A stretch of DNA of 38,469 nucleotides from Paracoccaceae bacterium. Lineage in GTDB: Bacteria > Pseudomonadota > Alphaproteobacteria > Rhodobacterales > Rhodobacteraceae. Both the position numbers and the translations under genes were made by a program. The stretch is taken from contig CACAPQ010000020.1 of assembly GCA_902534325.1 (NCBI GenBank), positions 1 through 38,469 on the forward strand. Direction: 5' to 3'. Positions 24,302 through 33,725 of this stretch are shown in pieces. The first letter of the stretch is position 1; every line of letters begins with the position of its first letter. The notes beneath the pieces are model-generated. The model worked only from the letters and a program-made list of their open reading frames with translations, was not told the DNA's origin and did no database searches.

Positions 24302-25290
24302 AAAAAAGAAGGTTGTTGCAATCAGGTAAGCTAGTATCTGAAATTGGGTTAGGCTGTATGAGCTTTGCTGGATTTTACGGTCCAACAGATGAAAAGGAAG
24401 CTCACAATACGTTAAATACAGCTTTGGACTATGGGATAGATTTTTTGGATACTGCCAACATCTATGGAATGGGTGTATCTGAAACGATGATTGGTAATTA
24501 CATTAAAAATAATGGGAATCCATTTGTTATTGCTACAAAGGCCTCTATTTCACGTGATCCTGAAAGTAATGAGCGTACTTTTGATAATTCATCGCAGCAC
24601 TTAGAGGCAGAACTGAATAAGTCACTAGAACGTTTGGGCGTTGACAACGTTGATTTATTTTATATCCACCGTCGTGATCCAAGAATTCCTATCGAAGACG
24701 TTATGGAAACACTTCTAAAGTTTAAAAAAGAAGGAAAAATTGGTGGGATAGGTTTTTCAGAGATTTCTCCCAGCAGTTTGCGTCGAGCTTCAGAAGTTGG
24801 GCTAGTGGACGCCATACAGAGTGAATATTCTCTGTGGACGCGATCGGCTGAGTTAGGATTAATTCAAACCTGCCAAGAACTGGAAGTTAGTTTTATTCCG
24901 TTTTCACCTTTAGGGCGTGGTATTTTTTCCACAACACCACCAGATCCCTCTACTTTTGGTAAGCTTGATTTTCGAAAAAATAATCCTCGGTTCTTACAGC
25001 CAAATTTTAATGAAAACTTGAATTTACTCGCGCCTTTTAAACAACTTTGTGCTGAGTTAGGCGTTTCACCTTCAACCATGGCTATTGCTTGGACATTAAA
25101 ACAGGGTGAGCATATGCTGCCAATCCCAGGAACTCGTTCTCGCAATCATTTAATAGAGTTGGCTTTAGGCAGCGAATTTGAACTCACTGAAGAGATTTCA
25201 GATCAAATTGACCATCTTCTTCCTATCGGTTGGGCTCATGGGGAAAGATATTCGGACGATCAATGGATTGGAATTGAAAAATTTTGTTAA
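24298..25290 (+). CDS. Aldo/keto reductase
   Basis: The 330-residue NADPH-dependent reductase has the full catalytic tetrad of the family: Asp51 and Tyr56 in FLDTANIYG, Lys81 in IATKAS and His124 in FYIHRRD. The fold is a TIM barrel. The C-terminal IPGTRSRNHLIEL block binds the NADPH phosphate. Size and the SPLGRGIF segment place it near the AKR13/YajO-like group, which reduces aldehydes, methylglyoxal or aromatic ketones. Its start overlaps the sitD stop by ATGA, which is unusual and suggests co-regulation with Mn/Fe uptake, perhaps as part of an oxidative-stress response. That link is inferred. Confidence 0.92.
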   Translation: MKKRRLLQSGKLVSEIGLGCMSFAGFYGPTDEKEAHNTLNTALDYGIDFLDTANIYGMGVSETMIGNYIKNNGNPFVIATKASISRDPESNERTFDNSSQHLEAELNKSLERLGVDNVDLFYIHRRDPRIPIEDVMETLLKFKKEGKIGGIGFSEISPSSLRRASEVGLVDAIQSEYSLWTRSAELGLIQTCQELEVSFIPFSPLGRGIFSTTPPDPSTFGKLDFRKNNPRFLQPNFNENLNLLAPFKQLCAELGVSPSTMAIAWTLKQGEHMLPIPGTRSRNHLIELALGSEFELTEEISDQIDHLLPIGWAHGERYSDDQWIGIEKFC

Positions 25291-25310
25291 TTTAATGGGT
25301 TAGGCTTCAG

Positions 25311-26618
25311 TTAAACAAAACGGTTAATGTAGTTCTCTAATATCTCCTGTTTTCCAGATTTTGGTTCCGGATTTATTGAGTTTTTCACAACACTAGCGGT
25401 GATAGTGGCCAAATCACTGGTTAACATTTTCTGTGCTTCTGTGTTTTCCCAGCCTTTGTACCTGTTTTGGAGAGCCTTTTCCAACTGTCCATCTTCAACC
25501 ATAGCTGCAGCAGCTTTGAAACCTCTTGCGCAAATATCCATAGCTCCAACGTGAGCAGCAATAAGATCCTCAGCGTCAATAGATTGTCGTCTAAGTTTTG
25601 CATCGAAATTCGTTCCGCCAGCTTTAAAGCCGCCAGCTTTTATAATGTGGTAATAGGCTAGCGTTACCTCAGGTGTGTTATTTGGAAATTGGTCAGTATC
25701 CCACCCCGACTGGTAGTCGTTTCTATTCATATCAATTGAACCAAGCATTCCTTCTGAAACTGCCAAAGCAATTTCATGTTCAAAAGAGTGGCCAGCTAAT
25801 ATGGCATGCCCTTGTTCAATATTTATTTTAACATCATTTTCCAAATTGTATTTTCTCAAAAACCCAATGCATGTTGCGACGTCAAAATCATACTGATGCT
25901 TCGACGGTTCTTGTGGTTTGGGCTCAACAAGTATCATTCCAGGAAAACCAATTTTATGTTTATAATCAACGACCATAGACAAAAATCTGCCCATTTGATC
26001 CAATTCTTTTTCTAGATCTGTATTAAGTAAAGTTTCATAGCCTTCTCTTCCGCCCCACAACACATAATTTTCACCGCCGAGTTTATGGGTCACATCTATG
26101 CAACTCTTTACCGTCGCTGCTGCAAAAGCAAAAACTTCTGGATCTGGATTCGTAGATGCACCAGCCATCCATCTACGATGGCTGAACATATTTGCTGTTC
26201 CCCACAGTAATTTTGTTTTCTGGTTTTTCATTTTATCAAGAAAGTAATCGGTTATTTCATTAAGCCTCGCCAAATTATCTGGAAAATTACCTTGGTCAGG
26301 CCGAATGTCTGCATCATGAAAACAAAAATATGGCTGCCCTAAAATATAAAACATATCAAATGCTACATCAGCTTTTAAGTAAGCATTTTCCATGCTGTCT
26401 TGCGGGTGCCATGGCCTTTCAAATGTAAGCCCACCAAAAGGATCGCCGCCTTCCCATGCAAAGCTATGCCAATACGCAACAGCGAAGCGCAAATGTTCTT
26501 CTAAACGTTTCCCCAAAATGATTTCATTAGGATTATAGTGTCTGAAAGCTAGATTTGAATCAGTTTCGGTTCCCTCATATTTAATTGGCTCGATGTTTTT
26601 GAAAAAAGATTGGGTCAT
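25311..26618 (-). CDS. xylA: Xylose isomerase
   Basis: This 435-residue enzyme converts D-xylose to D-xylulose in the cytoplasm, using two divalent metals in a TIM barrel. Family blocks are [16 protein letters not shown] sequence near residue 50, CFHDADIRP (near 100), [15 protein letters not shown] (near 190), [16 protein letters not shown] (near 235) and [20 protein letters not shown] (near 300). The length is that of the long class II isomerases, like E. coli XylA (440). It is translationally coupled to xylB by ATGA (26615-26618). The gene end converges with the aldo/keto reductase end, 20 bases apart. Confidence 0.95.
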   Translation of the reverse strand: MTQSFFKNIEPIKYEGTETDSNLAFRHYNPNEIILGKRLEEHLRFAVAYWHSFAWEGGDPFGGLTFERPWHPQDSMENAYLKADVAFDMFYILGQPYFCFHDADIRPDQGNFPDNLARLNEITDYFLDKMKNQKTKLLWGTANMFSHRRWMAGASTNPDPEVFAFAAATVKSCIDVTHKLGGENYVLWGGREGYETLLNTDLEKELDQMGRFLSMVVDYKHKIGFPGMILVEPKPQEPSKHQYDFDVATCIGFLRKYNLENDVKINIEQGHAILAGHSFEHEIALAVSEGMLGSIDMNRNDYQSGWDTDQFPNNTPEVTLAYYHIIKAGGFKAGGTNFDAKLRRQSIDAEDLIAAHVGAMDICARGFKAAAAMVEDGQLEKALQNRYKGWENTEAQKMLTSDLATITASVVKNSINPEPKSGKQEILENYINRFV

Positions 26619-28069
26619 TGAAGTCCTCTTAAGTGTACATGCCCTTGTTTATAGGTTTCATAGGCTGTTTGATACAGATCTACATATTTTTGATTAGGTA
26701 TTATTTTTCTTTCAATTTTAGGCTTTGTCATAATTTCTTCAATAGGCGACTTCATGATCGCGGAGATGGCCAATCTAGCTGCTCCCAAAGCTGCTCCAAA
26801 TTCCCCACTCTTTGGTTTTTCTAATTCTATATTAAGGGTATTGGATATAGTTTGTAGCCAAAATTGGGAAACGCTTCCTCCGCCAATCGCTAAAAGAGAA
26901 CTTGGTGATGCGTCTGTTTTTCTTATAGCTTCTAGGCAATCTCTGAGTGCAAAGGAAACACCCTCCATTACACATTGGGTCAATTTTGCAAGATCAGAAG
27001 TCTGTCCTAAACCTGAAAAACCCGCTCGGATATGAGCATCATTGAGTGGAGTTCGTTCGCCCGACAAATATGGAAAAAACTTCTCGTTTGCTGGTCCTAT
27101 TGGTTCATTTGGGAGCAGGTGGTCCAATTCAGAAGCTGTTTTTCCTGAAATTTTTGAAAGCCAATTAAGGCTGTCAGTTGCAGATAAAATAACACCCATT
27201 TGGTACCATTTGTCTGGAATCGCATGACAGAACGTATGGACTGCAGCATTGGGGAATGGTTTACACTGATCTCGGCTAATCAATAAGACGCCCGACGTAC
27301 CTAAAGAAACCAGACCCTCTCCTTCACTAATTGCACCTACACCACAAGCTGCAGCTGCGTTATCTCCGGCGCCACCCACAATCGTTACGTCATTAGGAAG
27401 GCCAAGTTCAGAAGCTAAATCAGTTCGGATTTGACCAGCGATTTGGTTGCCTTCGACTAATTTAGGCATTTGCTCTATTTGCATATTACTTGAAACGAGC
27501 AAATGCTCTGACCATTTCCGTAATCTTAAATCCAGCCAACTAGTCCCCGCACTATCCGACATATCGGCAAAAGGTGCCCCAATTAACCACGTATTTAAAT
27601 AACCTGCAGGTAATACAACGGTTTTTATTTTTTGAAATATATCTGGCTCATTGTTTTTTACCCACAAGAGCTTGGGAGCAGTAAACCCAGGAAAAACAAT
27701 ATTTCCAGAAATATCGCGCACTTTTGGGAGGTTATCTAACATCTGAGATTCTTCATGTGAACGTGTATCGTTCCAAAGGATACAAGGCCTGACTGGTGCA
27801 TGCTGATTGTCGAGTAAAACAGCTCCATGCATGTGGCCGGCAACTCCAATACTTTTCAATTTTGATACTTCTTCTGGAAAATTATCTCGAAAGTCCAGGA
27901 AAGCGAGTTTGCAAGCATGTACCCAATCTTCTGGATTTTGTTCACTCCAACCAGGATTTGGATTGGAGACCTCGTATTTACTTTCTGAACTTGCTATGAG
28001 ATTACCAATTTGGTCCACTAAAATAGCCCTAAGGCCAGAAGTTCCCAGGTCAATCCCAATAAAGTACAA
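26615..28069 (-). CDS. xylB: Xylulokinase, TTG start
   Basis: The 484-residue FGGY-family kinase phosphorylates D-xylulose to xylulose 5-phosphate for the pentose phosphate pathway. It has the ATP-binding phosphate loop [17 protein letters not shown] at the N-terminus, the substrate segment [13 protein letters not shown] (near 76-88), the catalytic Asp in [12 protein letters not shown] near residue 237, and the second nucleotide-binding block [13 protein letters not shown] near 395. The start is TTG 28069, decided by AAGGAG six bases upstream (CTCC at 28076-28079 on the plus strand); no ATG fits. It precedes xylA in one operon. No xylose transporter or regulator is in the window. Confidence 0.94.
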   Translation of the reverse strand: MYFIGIDLGTSGLRAILVDQIGNLIASSESKYEVSNPNPGWSEQNPEDWVHACKLAFLDFRDNFPEEVSKLKSIGVAGHMHGAVLLDNQHAPVRPCILWNDTRSHEESQMLDNLPKVRDISGNIVFPGFTAPKLLWVKNNEPDIFQKIKTVVLPAGYLNTWLIGAPFADMSDSAGTSWLDLRLRKWSEHLLVSSNMQIEQMPKLVEGNQIAGQIRTDLASELGLPNDVTIVGGAGDNAAAACGVGAISEGEGLVSLGTSGVLLISRDQCKPFPNAAVHTFCHAIPDKWYQMGVILSATDSLNWLSKISGKTASELDHLLPNEPIGPANEKFFPYLSGERTPLNDAHIRAGFSGLGQTSDLAKLTQCVMEGVSFALRDCLEAIRKTDASPSSLLAIGGGSVSQFWLQTISNTLNIELEKPKSGEFGAALGAARLAISAIMKSPIEEIMTKPKIERKIIPNQKYVDLYQTAYETYKQGHVHLRGLQ

Positions 28070-28137
28070 TATAATCTCCTTGCTACTAATGCCTCAGGGG
28101 AAAAGCATTATCGCCTTAGGCTATCCAGATCAGGCTA

Positions 28138-28350
28138 GTGGGTTATTTTTTCATTGCAAGGTCTATAAATTGTTTGACTACACAATTTCTTGGCGAAAAT
28201 AATTCAGGCTATGCGATCAAACCGTTCAACAAAAACGGATTTCAGCGTGGTCTTTTTGCAGCCACGCGGACAGATTGTTTAGAAAAACCTTTTATGCGTA
28301 ATCTGATTGATCTTGCGAGCCAAGAAGCTGGCAGACTACAAAAAGTTTAG
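28138..28350 (+). CDS. Doubtful 70-aa reading frame opposite the xyl leader
   Basis: This plus-strand frame opens at GTG 28138 and ends at TAG 28350, overlapping the cspA stop tail to tail. From about residue 20 the composition looks like ordinary protein (YAIKPFNKNGFQRGLFAAT, then FMRNLIDLASQEAGRLQKV), but there is no ribosome-binding site for the GTG and no family is recognised. Two hairpins lie inside it: CCGTT/AACGG (28222-28238) and GCGTGG/CCACGC (28245-28267). It may be a remnant gene or chance, and the rest of the gap holds nothing I can support. Confidence 0.22.
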   Translation: MGYFFIARSINCLTTQFLGENNSGYAIKPFNKNGFQRGLFAATRTDCLEKPFMRNLIDLASQEAGRLQKV

Positions 28351-28553
28351 ACGGCTTTCAAATCACCGGCCATCTGACGACCATCACGGCCTTCTTCTAA
28401 CTCATAAGTAACCTTTTGGTTATCTTCTAAACCAGCTAAACCAGAAGCTTCGACAGCAGATATGTGTACAAAAACATCCTTGCCGCCATCTTCAGGCTCA
28501 ATAAAGCCAAATCCTTTTTTGGTGTTAAACCATTTCACGGTGCCATTGGGCAT
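28347..28553 (-). CDS. cspA: Cold shock domain protein
   Basis: The 68-residue single cold-shock domain has the RNP1 motif KGFGFI (13-18), preceded by VKWFNTK, and the RNP2 motif DVFVHISAV (26-34). It binds single-stranded RNA and DNA and acts as an RNA chaperone. TAAGGAGA lies about 6 bases before the ATG. A short hairpin in the leader (28580-28594) may affect translation. Whether it is truly cold-induced cannot be read from the sequence; cspA is used as a family name. Confidence 0.93.
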   Translation of the reverse strand: MPNGTVKWFNTKKGFGFIEPEDGGKDVFVHISAVEASGLAGLEDNQKVTYELEEGRDGRQMAGDLKAV

Positions 28554-28579
28554 TTCCGCGTCTCCTTATATTAAAATTT

Positions 28580-28594
28580 CCCCAGTTTTTGGGG
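28580..28594 (-). promoter_or_regulatory. Leader hairpin upstream of cspA
   Basis: On the minus strand CCCCA-AAAAC-TGGGG forms a perfect 5-bp stem with a 5-base loop, about 27 bases before the cspA ATG and 10 bases before its ribosome-binding site. Cold-shock mRNAs often carry leader structures that alter translation with temperature. Function here is inferred. Confidence 0.35.
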
Positions 28595-28651
28595 CTGTCA
28601 CGCTCTTATTTGAGATATAACTTTCAGTTATTGACCCAATTTCAATAGTAA

Positions 28652-28666
28652 CATCTTAATAAGATG
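28652..28666. promoter_or_regulatory. Short operator-like inverted repeat between cspA and the ArsC-like gene
   Basis: CATCTT and AAGATG form a perfect 6-bp inverted repeat with a 3-base centre in the 179-base divergent gap. It could be a regulator site for either gene. It is short enough to be chance. Confidence 0.25.
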
Positions 28667-28732
28667 GTTTAAATTGTAAAAATTCAAGTCAATAATTTCA
28701 CTTACAGAAATAAAAAGAAAGTTTTGGAGCCA

Positions 28733-29035
28733 ATGATTATTTATGGATTAAAAAATTGTGATCGATGTAGAGCCTTTCTTAAGGTACATCCAGACTTTAA
28801 GTTAGTTGATGTAAGTATTATTCCAGTACCAGAAAACATATTAAAAGAAGCTATTGAAAATTTTGGTGGAAAACTCATCAACAAAAAATCAACAACTTGG
28901 CGAAAGCTAGACAGCAAAACCAAAGAAAAACAACCACAGGAGATTATGCGGCTTCATCCAAAAGTTATGAAGCGGCCGTTAGTTAGGCTCAAATCAGGAG
29001 AACTCTTGTTAGGTTTTCAAGCATCCAAAGGTTAG
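28733..29035 (+). CDS. ArsC/Spx-family thioredoxin-fold protein
   Basis: The 100-residue product from ATG 28733 (GGAG at 28726-28729) has the ArsC/Spx/YffB fold. Marks are MIIYGLKNCDRCRAFLK with a CxxC pair (Cys9 and Cys12), a helical middle, and KRPLVRLKSGELLLGF, where the conserved Arg-Pro of the family occurs. True arsenate reductases keep a single active-site Cys followed by the RPL block, while YffB/Spx types have CxxC. No ars operon is nearby, so a role in arsenic resistance is doubtful. An upstream TTG at 28724 is unlikely as start. It is divergent from cspA. Confidence 0.8.
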   Translation: MIIYGLKNCDRCRAFLKVHPDFKLVDVSIIPVPENILKEAIENFGGKLINKKSTTWRKLDSKTKEKQPQEIMRLHPKVMKRPLVRLKSGELLLGFQASKG

Positions 29036-29039
29036 ATTT

Positions 29040-30995
29040 TCAATTAACGGCTAATTGATCTGGAGATTTGGCTTCTTCTGTTAGTTGATTTATTATCTCA
29101 GTTAATTGTGCAACCTTTGTATGTTTTTCCCCCAACCTTCTTACCGAAACAGTTTGATCAGCGATTTCTTTCATGCCACACGCTAAGATCACCGGGACTT
29201 TACTTACGGAATGCTCGCGAACTTTGTAATTAATCTTCTCGTTTCGTAAGTCGACCTCCGCCCTTATACCTTTAGTTCTCAAAGCATTTACTACATTTTC
29301 ACAATAATCATTTGCGTCAGAGACAATGGCTGCAACGACGACTTGTCTAGGCGCGAGCCAAAATGGTAGCCGACCAGCAAAACTTTCAATCAATATCCCG
29401 ATGAAACGTTCAAAAGAGCCCAAACACGCTCTATGGAGCATGACGGGGCGATGTTTGTTCCCATCTTCCCCTATATAATTAGCATCTAATCGATCTGGTA
29501 AAACAAAATCTACTTGGAGAGTACCACATTGCCAATCTCTACCAATTGCGTCCGTTAAAACAAATTCGAGTTTTGGGCCATAAAAAGCACCTTCGCCCGG
29601 GTTTATTTCAAAATCATAACCGGCGGCTATTGTTGCTGATTTCAAAGCGTCTTCTGCCTTATCCCAAACCTCATTGCTGCCCGAACGTTTTTCTGGTCTA
29701 TCAGAAAATTTTATAGAGAATTTTTCAAATCCTAAATCTCTGTAAACGTTAGACAGGAAGTTGATAAATTTTTTTGTTTCGGACTCAATTTGATCCTCGC
29801 GACAGAAAATATGAGCATCATCTTGAGTAAATCCACGAACACGCATTACGCCGTGCAGTGCACCTGATGGTTCATATCGATTACAGCTGCCAAATTCAGC
29901 CATTCTAAGCGGTAAATCACGATATGACTTAAGTCCTTGATTATAAACCTGCACATGACATGGGCAATTCATTGGTTTAAGCGCATTAACAGCTTTTTCT
30001 CGCGCATGTTCTTCATCGACTTCAACTATAAACATATTTTCTTGATATTTTTCCCAGTGACCAGATGCCTCCCATAATTTTCGGTCAACTAGCTGTGGTG
30101 TATTAACCTCGACATAACCATCTAATTCCTGTTTGCGGCGCACATAATCTTGCAATGTTGTATAAATTTTCCACCCATTTGGATGCCAAAATATTTGTCC
30201 TGGCGCTTCCTCTTGCATATGAAATAATTTCATTTCTCGACCAAGTTTGCGGTGGTCTCTTTTTGCAGCTTCTTCAAGCATATTTAGATGAGTTTTTAAT
30301 TGTTCTTTATTTAGAAAAGCACAGCCATAAATCCGTTGAAGTTGCTCTCTATTGCTATCACCCCTCCAATATGCGCCGGCGACATGCATTAATTTAAAAC
30401 CATCTGCGGGAACTTGACCTGTATGTTGCAAGTGAGGGCCACGGCAAAGATCTTGCCAATTTCCATGCCAATACATTCTTATTGGTTCGTCGCCTGGAAT
30501 TGAATCAATCAGCTCAACTTTAAACGGCTCATTATTCTTTTTATAATAATCGACCGCTTCCTGACGGCTCCATACTTCAGTTTTAACCGGGTCTCTAGCG
30601 TTTATTATTTCTTTCATTTTCTTTTCGATGACAATTAAGTCATCTGCAGTGAAAGGATCTTTTCTGTCAAAATCATAGTACCACCCATCTTGGATAACGG
30701 GGCCAATAGTAACCTTAACGTCAGGCCAAATTTCTTGTACTGAGCGGGCCATGATGTGAGCAAGGTCATGCCTGACAAGTTCTAGAGCGGGCTCAGTATC
30801 TTTGATTGTATTGATAGCGATACTCGCGTCTTCCGTGATAGGCCAAGAAAGGTCAAAATGTTGCCCATTTATGGTCGAGCTTATAGCTTTTTTTGAAAGA
30901 GAGGGGGCTATGGAGCTCGCAACTTCTTGTGCAGTTATACCTTTATCGAATTTCTTTTGATTGCCATCAGGAAAGGTAAGAGTTACTTGGCTCAT
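29040..30995 (-). CDS. thrS: Threonyl-tRNA synthetase
   Basis: The 651-residue enzyme charges tRNA-Thr. It has an N-terminal TGS domain ([20 protein letters not shown]), then the second additional (editing) domain with [13 protein letters not shown], the class II catalytic core, and a C-terminal anticodon-binding domain. Catalytic marks are [11 protein letters not shown] (zinc ligand Cys), [33 protein letters not shown] and [20 protein letters not shown]. The frame also allows ATG 31013, but the family start MSQVTL at 30995, with AGGATG upstream, is best. Its stop is five bases from the convergent ArsC-like gene stop, and TCAATTA/TAATTGA (29040-29058) forms an AT-rich hairpin there. Confidence 0.97.
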   Translation of the reverse strand: MSQVTLTFPDGNQKKFDKGITAQEVASSIAPSLSKKAISSTINGQHFDLSWPITEDASIAINTIKDTEPALELVRHDLAHIMARSVQEIWPDVKVTIGPVIQDGWYYDFDRKDPFTADDLIVIEKKMKEIINARDPVKTEVWSRQEAVDYYKKNNEPFKVELIDSIPGDEPIRMYWHGNWQDLCRGPHLQHTGQVPADGFKLMHVAGAYWRGDSNREQLQRIYGCAFLNKEQLKTHLNMLEEAAKRDHRKLGREMKLFHMQEEAPGQIFWHPNGWKIYTTLQDYVRRKQELDGYVEVNTPQLVDRKLWEASGHWEKYQENMFIVEVDEEHAREKAVNALKPMNCPCHVQVYNQGLKSYRDLPLRMAEFGSCNRYEPSGALHGVMRVRGFTQDDAHIFCREDQIESETKKFINFLSNVYRDLGFEKFSIKFSDRPEKRSGSNEVWDKAEDALKSATIAAGYDFEINPGEGAFYGPKLEFVLTDAIGRDWQCGTLQVDFVLPDRLDANYIGEDGNKHRPVMLHRACLGSFERFIGILIESFAGRLPFWLAPRQVVVAAIVSDANDYCENVVNALRTKGIRAEVDLRNEKINYKVREHSVSKVPVILACGMKEIADQTVSVRRLGEKHTKVAQLTEIINQLTEEAKSPDQLAVN

Positions 30996-31205
30996 CGTTA
31001 TCATCCTCATCATTTTGGCGCCTACAAAACGCCCGGTTGTGGGTTAAGCTTTGAACTGGTTGTGAAGGGCTGAGGCTTTTTCGTCAACCCTTAAATACTT
31101 TTGAACTGTTGAGTACTGGCTTTTTTCACTTTAAATCGTAAGTAGAAAAATTTTTGAAAAATAATCTTATGAATTTCTTTGTTTAAGAAAAGTTAAAGGT
31201 AAAAA

Positions 31206-31949
31206 ATGACAAAATTCCTAGCAACGGAAACTGGCCAGAAGTTAGCTTATTCATTTACTAAAGGGACAGGTCCTACGGTGGTTTTTTTGGGCGGTTTTAA
31301 ATCAGATATGGAAGGTTCAAAGGCAATATTTTTAGAAAAATGGGCAAAAAAAAGAAATAAGTCATTCTTGCGATTTGATTATTCTGGCCATGGGCAGTCT
31401 AGTGGTGACTTTCTTAATCTTGGGATTGGAGATTGGCTTAATGACACTAAGCAAATTATTGAACTAACACAAAATAACGGACTAATTTTGATTGGTTCCT
31501 CTATGGGCGGCTGGATTTCATTATTATTAAGCCGAGAACTTGGTAGTAGGCTGAAAGGTTTAATTGCAATAGCCGCTGCTCCAGACTTTACCGAAGAAAG
31601 TATGTGGAAAAATTTTACAGAGGATCAAAAAAAAGAAGTTTTAAATAAAGGTTTGCTTTACTTGCCATCAGACTATGGCGAGCCCTATCCAATAACACGC
31701 TATCTAATCGAAAACGGACGACAAAATCTTGTGTTGCGTGAGCCACTAAAATTAACTTGCCCAGTTAGGCTTATGCAGGGAACTGAAGATACGGCAGTAA
31801 CACGAGAAACTGCATTAAAATTATTTGATCATATTAATGCAGATGACCTATCACTTTTTTTTAAACGCGGGGCCGACCATTCATTTTCTGATCAAAGTTG
31901 TTTGGAAATCCTTGAAAAAAATTTAGAAACTATGTTGCAAATATGTTGA
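31206..31949 (+). CDS. Alpha/beta hydrolase
   Basis: The 247-residue enzyme has the catalytic triad Ser99 in LIGSSMGGW (G-x-S-x-G), Asp195 in QGTEDTAV and His225 in RGADHSFSD. It also has the oxyanion-hole segment VFLGGFKSDMEG near residue 27. It resembles bacterial relatives of the ABHD10/BAAT-type serine hydrolases that cleave thioesters or esters. AAAGGT precedes the ATG. No signal peptide is seen, so it acts in the cytoplasm. The following gene is another alpha/beta hydrolase and overlaps it by seven bases. Substrate unknown. Confidence 0.88.
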   Translation: MTKFLATETGQKLAYSFTKGTGPTVVFLGGFKSDMEGSKAIFLEKWAKKRNKSFLRFDYSGHGQSSGDFLNLGIGDWLNDTKQIIELTQNNGLILIGSSMGGWISLLLSRELGSRLKGLIAIAAAPDFTEESMWKNFTEDQKKEVLNKGLLYLPSDYGEPYPITRYLIENGRQNLVLREPLKLTCPVRLMQGTEDTAVTRETALKLFDHINADDLSLFFKRGADHSFSDQSCLEILEKNLETMLQIC

Positions 31950-32881
31950 TTTTTATTACTTTTCTAGGGTTTGTACTCATTATTTTGCTGTTAGGAAAGC
32001 GCGAGCCTGCTGACTTAACTTTGCCGAAAGTATCGATTAACACGGGCGTAGATCATTATTTAGAAAAGCGAGAGAAAGAAGTTTTAGGCTTGCAGCCTGG
32101 GGTCTGTAAGGAAGTAATTTGGGCAGAAAAAAGAGGAAAAAAAACAAAATTTTCTATTATTTTTCTACATGGATTTTCAGCCTCAAAGTTTGAGTTATCT
32201 CCATTTCCTAACGCTACCGCTCGCGGGCTTAATGCCAATATATACAATGCTCGTCTGTCTGGTCATGGGTGTGGGGGCGAGGCGCTTGGTAAAGTAAAAG
32301 TGAAAGATTGGGTTTTCGACTTATCTGAAGCGTTAGAAATAGGCAGAAAAATTGGTGAGAAAATCATTATAATTGGTTCATCAACGGGAGGTACTTTAGC
32401 AGCCGTGGCTGCGTCGGAGAAAAATGTCTCCGGAATTATTTTTGTGTCACCAAATTTTAAAGTTCGGTATCGAATTTTTCAAATCTTCACACTTGGTTTT
32501 GCTCGATTTTGGATCCCTCTCATCTTTGGAAAATACCGCGAATTTCAACCTATATCAAAAGAGCATGCGATATATTGGACAACCCGCTACCCAATAGTTG
32601 CTGCTATAACTATGGCTGCACTTGTCAAAAAAGTTGTTGGTCAGAATTTTAATAAAAAAAATTGTCCTGCCTTATTCATTGTTTCAGAGGAAGATAAAGT
32701 TGTAGATGCAAAGAAAACTCTCAAAATTGCTGAACAATGGGGAGGAAAATCATTTGTTAATCTCGTAAAATGCGGTCCTTTTGATGATTCAAATTCACAT
32801 GTTCTTGCGGGCGATATTAAGTCACCAACGCAGACTGAAAAACTTGTTAAGACGTCGCTTGCGTGGATTAAATCTTTGTGA
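31943..32881 (+). CDS. Membrane-anchored alpha/beta hydrolase
   Basis: The 312-residue protein starts with a membrane helix (LIFITFLGFVLIILLLG) and continues with an alpha/beta hydrolase domain. The nucleophile is Ser147 in IIGSSTGGT, the acid is probably Asp251 in SEEDKVVD and the base His286 in DSNSHVLAGD. The HGFSASKFELSPFP block near 76-89 resembles lysophospholipase or monoacylglycerol-lipase relatives. It may face the cytoplasm or periplasm; topology is not clear. Overlap with the upstream hydrolase gene indicates coupled translation. Substrate unknown. Confidence 0.87.
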   Translation: MLIFITFLGFVLIILLLGKREPADLTLPKVSINTGVDHYLEKREKEVLGLQPGVCKEVIWAEKRGKKTKFSIIFLHGFSASKFELSPFPNATARGLNANIYNARLSGHGCGGEALGKVKVKDWVFDLSEALEIGRKIGEKIIIIGSSTGGTLAAVAASEKNVSGIIFVSPNFKVRYRIFQIFTLGFARFWIPLIFGKYREFQPISKEHAIYWTTRYPIVAAITMAALVKKVVGQNFNKKNCPALFIVSEEDKVVDAKKTLKIAEQWGGKSFVNLVKCGPFDDSNSHVLAGDIKSPTQTEKLVKTSLAWIKSL

Positions 32882-32917
32882 TGGAGTAGAATTGTTAAAT
32901 TTAAACAGGTGTAAAAT

Positions 32918-33679
32918 ATGTTACCTCGAACCCCTTCCTTTCGGTTAGATGGAAAACGCGCAGTAGTGACTGGAGGATCCCGTGGAATTGGCCTTGGGTG
33001 CGCAGTTGCTTTGGCGGAGGAGGGGGCAAATGTGACAATTGTAGCGCGGTCTAAAGATCAAGTTTTTGAAGCAGTAAATAAAATGAAATCTGAAGGCTTC
33101 TCTGTATCAGGAGCGACAATGGACATAACTAATATTGATAGTGTAAAAAATTTAATGAATGAATTTTATGATATTGATATTCTAGTAAATTCGGCTGGGA
33201 TCGCGCGACATACTCCTACAGTTGATACAACAGTAGCTGATTTTGATGATGTAATGTCTTTGAATGTGCGATCCGCATATTTTTTAGCTCAAACAGCTGC
33301 AAAGAAAATGATTGCTAAGGGTGTGGGTGGCTCAATAATTCAAATTAGTAGCCAAATGGCTCATGTAGGAGGGATTGATAGAGCAGTTTATTGTGGCACA
33401 AAGCATGCAATTGAAGGCATAAATAAATCAATGGCAATGGAGTTTGGGCCACATAAAATTAGAGTAAATTCTATTTGTCCAACTTTTGTTAGAACACCTT
33501 TCACAGAGTCTACGTTTAAAGATCCAGAAAAAGTTAAGTGGATAGAGGCAAAAATTAAGGTTGGTAGGGTCGGTGAAGTAGAGGATATTATGGGCGCAGT
33601 TAAATTTTTAGCTTCTGACGTTTCAGCCATGGTTACCGGTTCATCCATACTTATAGACGGTGGTTGGACAGCCGGTTAA
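32918..33679 (+). CDS. Short-chain dehydrogenase/reductase (SDR)
   Basis: This classical SDR has 253 residues. The cofactor motif is TGGSRGIGLG (18-27), NSAG lies near 90-93, the catalytic Ser is in QISSQMAHVGG and the catalytic pair is Tyr158 and Lys162 in AVYCGTKHAIEG. After the second strand the VARSKDQ segment has Arg, which suggests NADPH use. It resembles gluconate 5-dehydrogenase-type sugar dehydrogenases, but the substrate is unproven. AGGTG precedes the ATG. It follows the two hydrolases by 36 bases and may be in the same transcript. Confidence 0.9.
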   Translation: MLPRTPSFRLDGKRAVVTGGSRGIGLGCAVALAEEGANVTIVARSKDQVFEAVNKMKSEGFSVSGATMDITNIDSVKNLMNEFYDIDILVNSAGIARHTPTVDTTVADFDDVMSLNVRSAYFLAQTAAKKMIAKGVGGSIIQISSQMAHVGGIDRAVYCGTKHAIEGINKSMAMEFGPHKIRVNSICPTFVRTPFTESTFKDPEKVKWIEAKIKVGRVGEVEDIMGAVKFLASDVSAMVTGSSILIDGGWTAG

Positions 33680-33725
33680 ATGTCCAATGGTGTAAACTCT
33701 AATAGTAAAAATCCGTAAAGTTTTA

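Noticed and set aside
28733..29035. Arsenate reductase
   Set aside because: The active site is CxxC as in YffB/Spx-type proteins, and there is no arsenic-resistance gene nearby.
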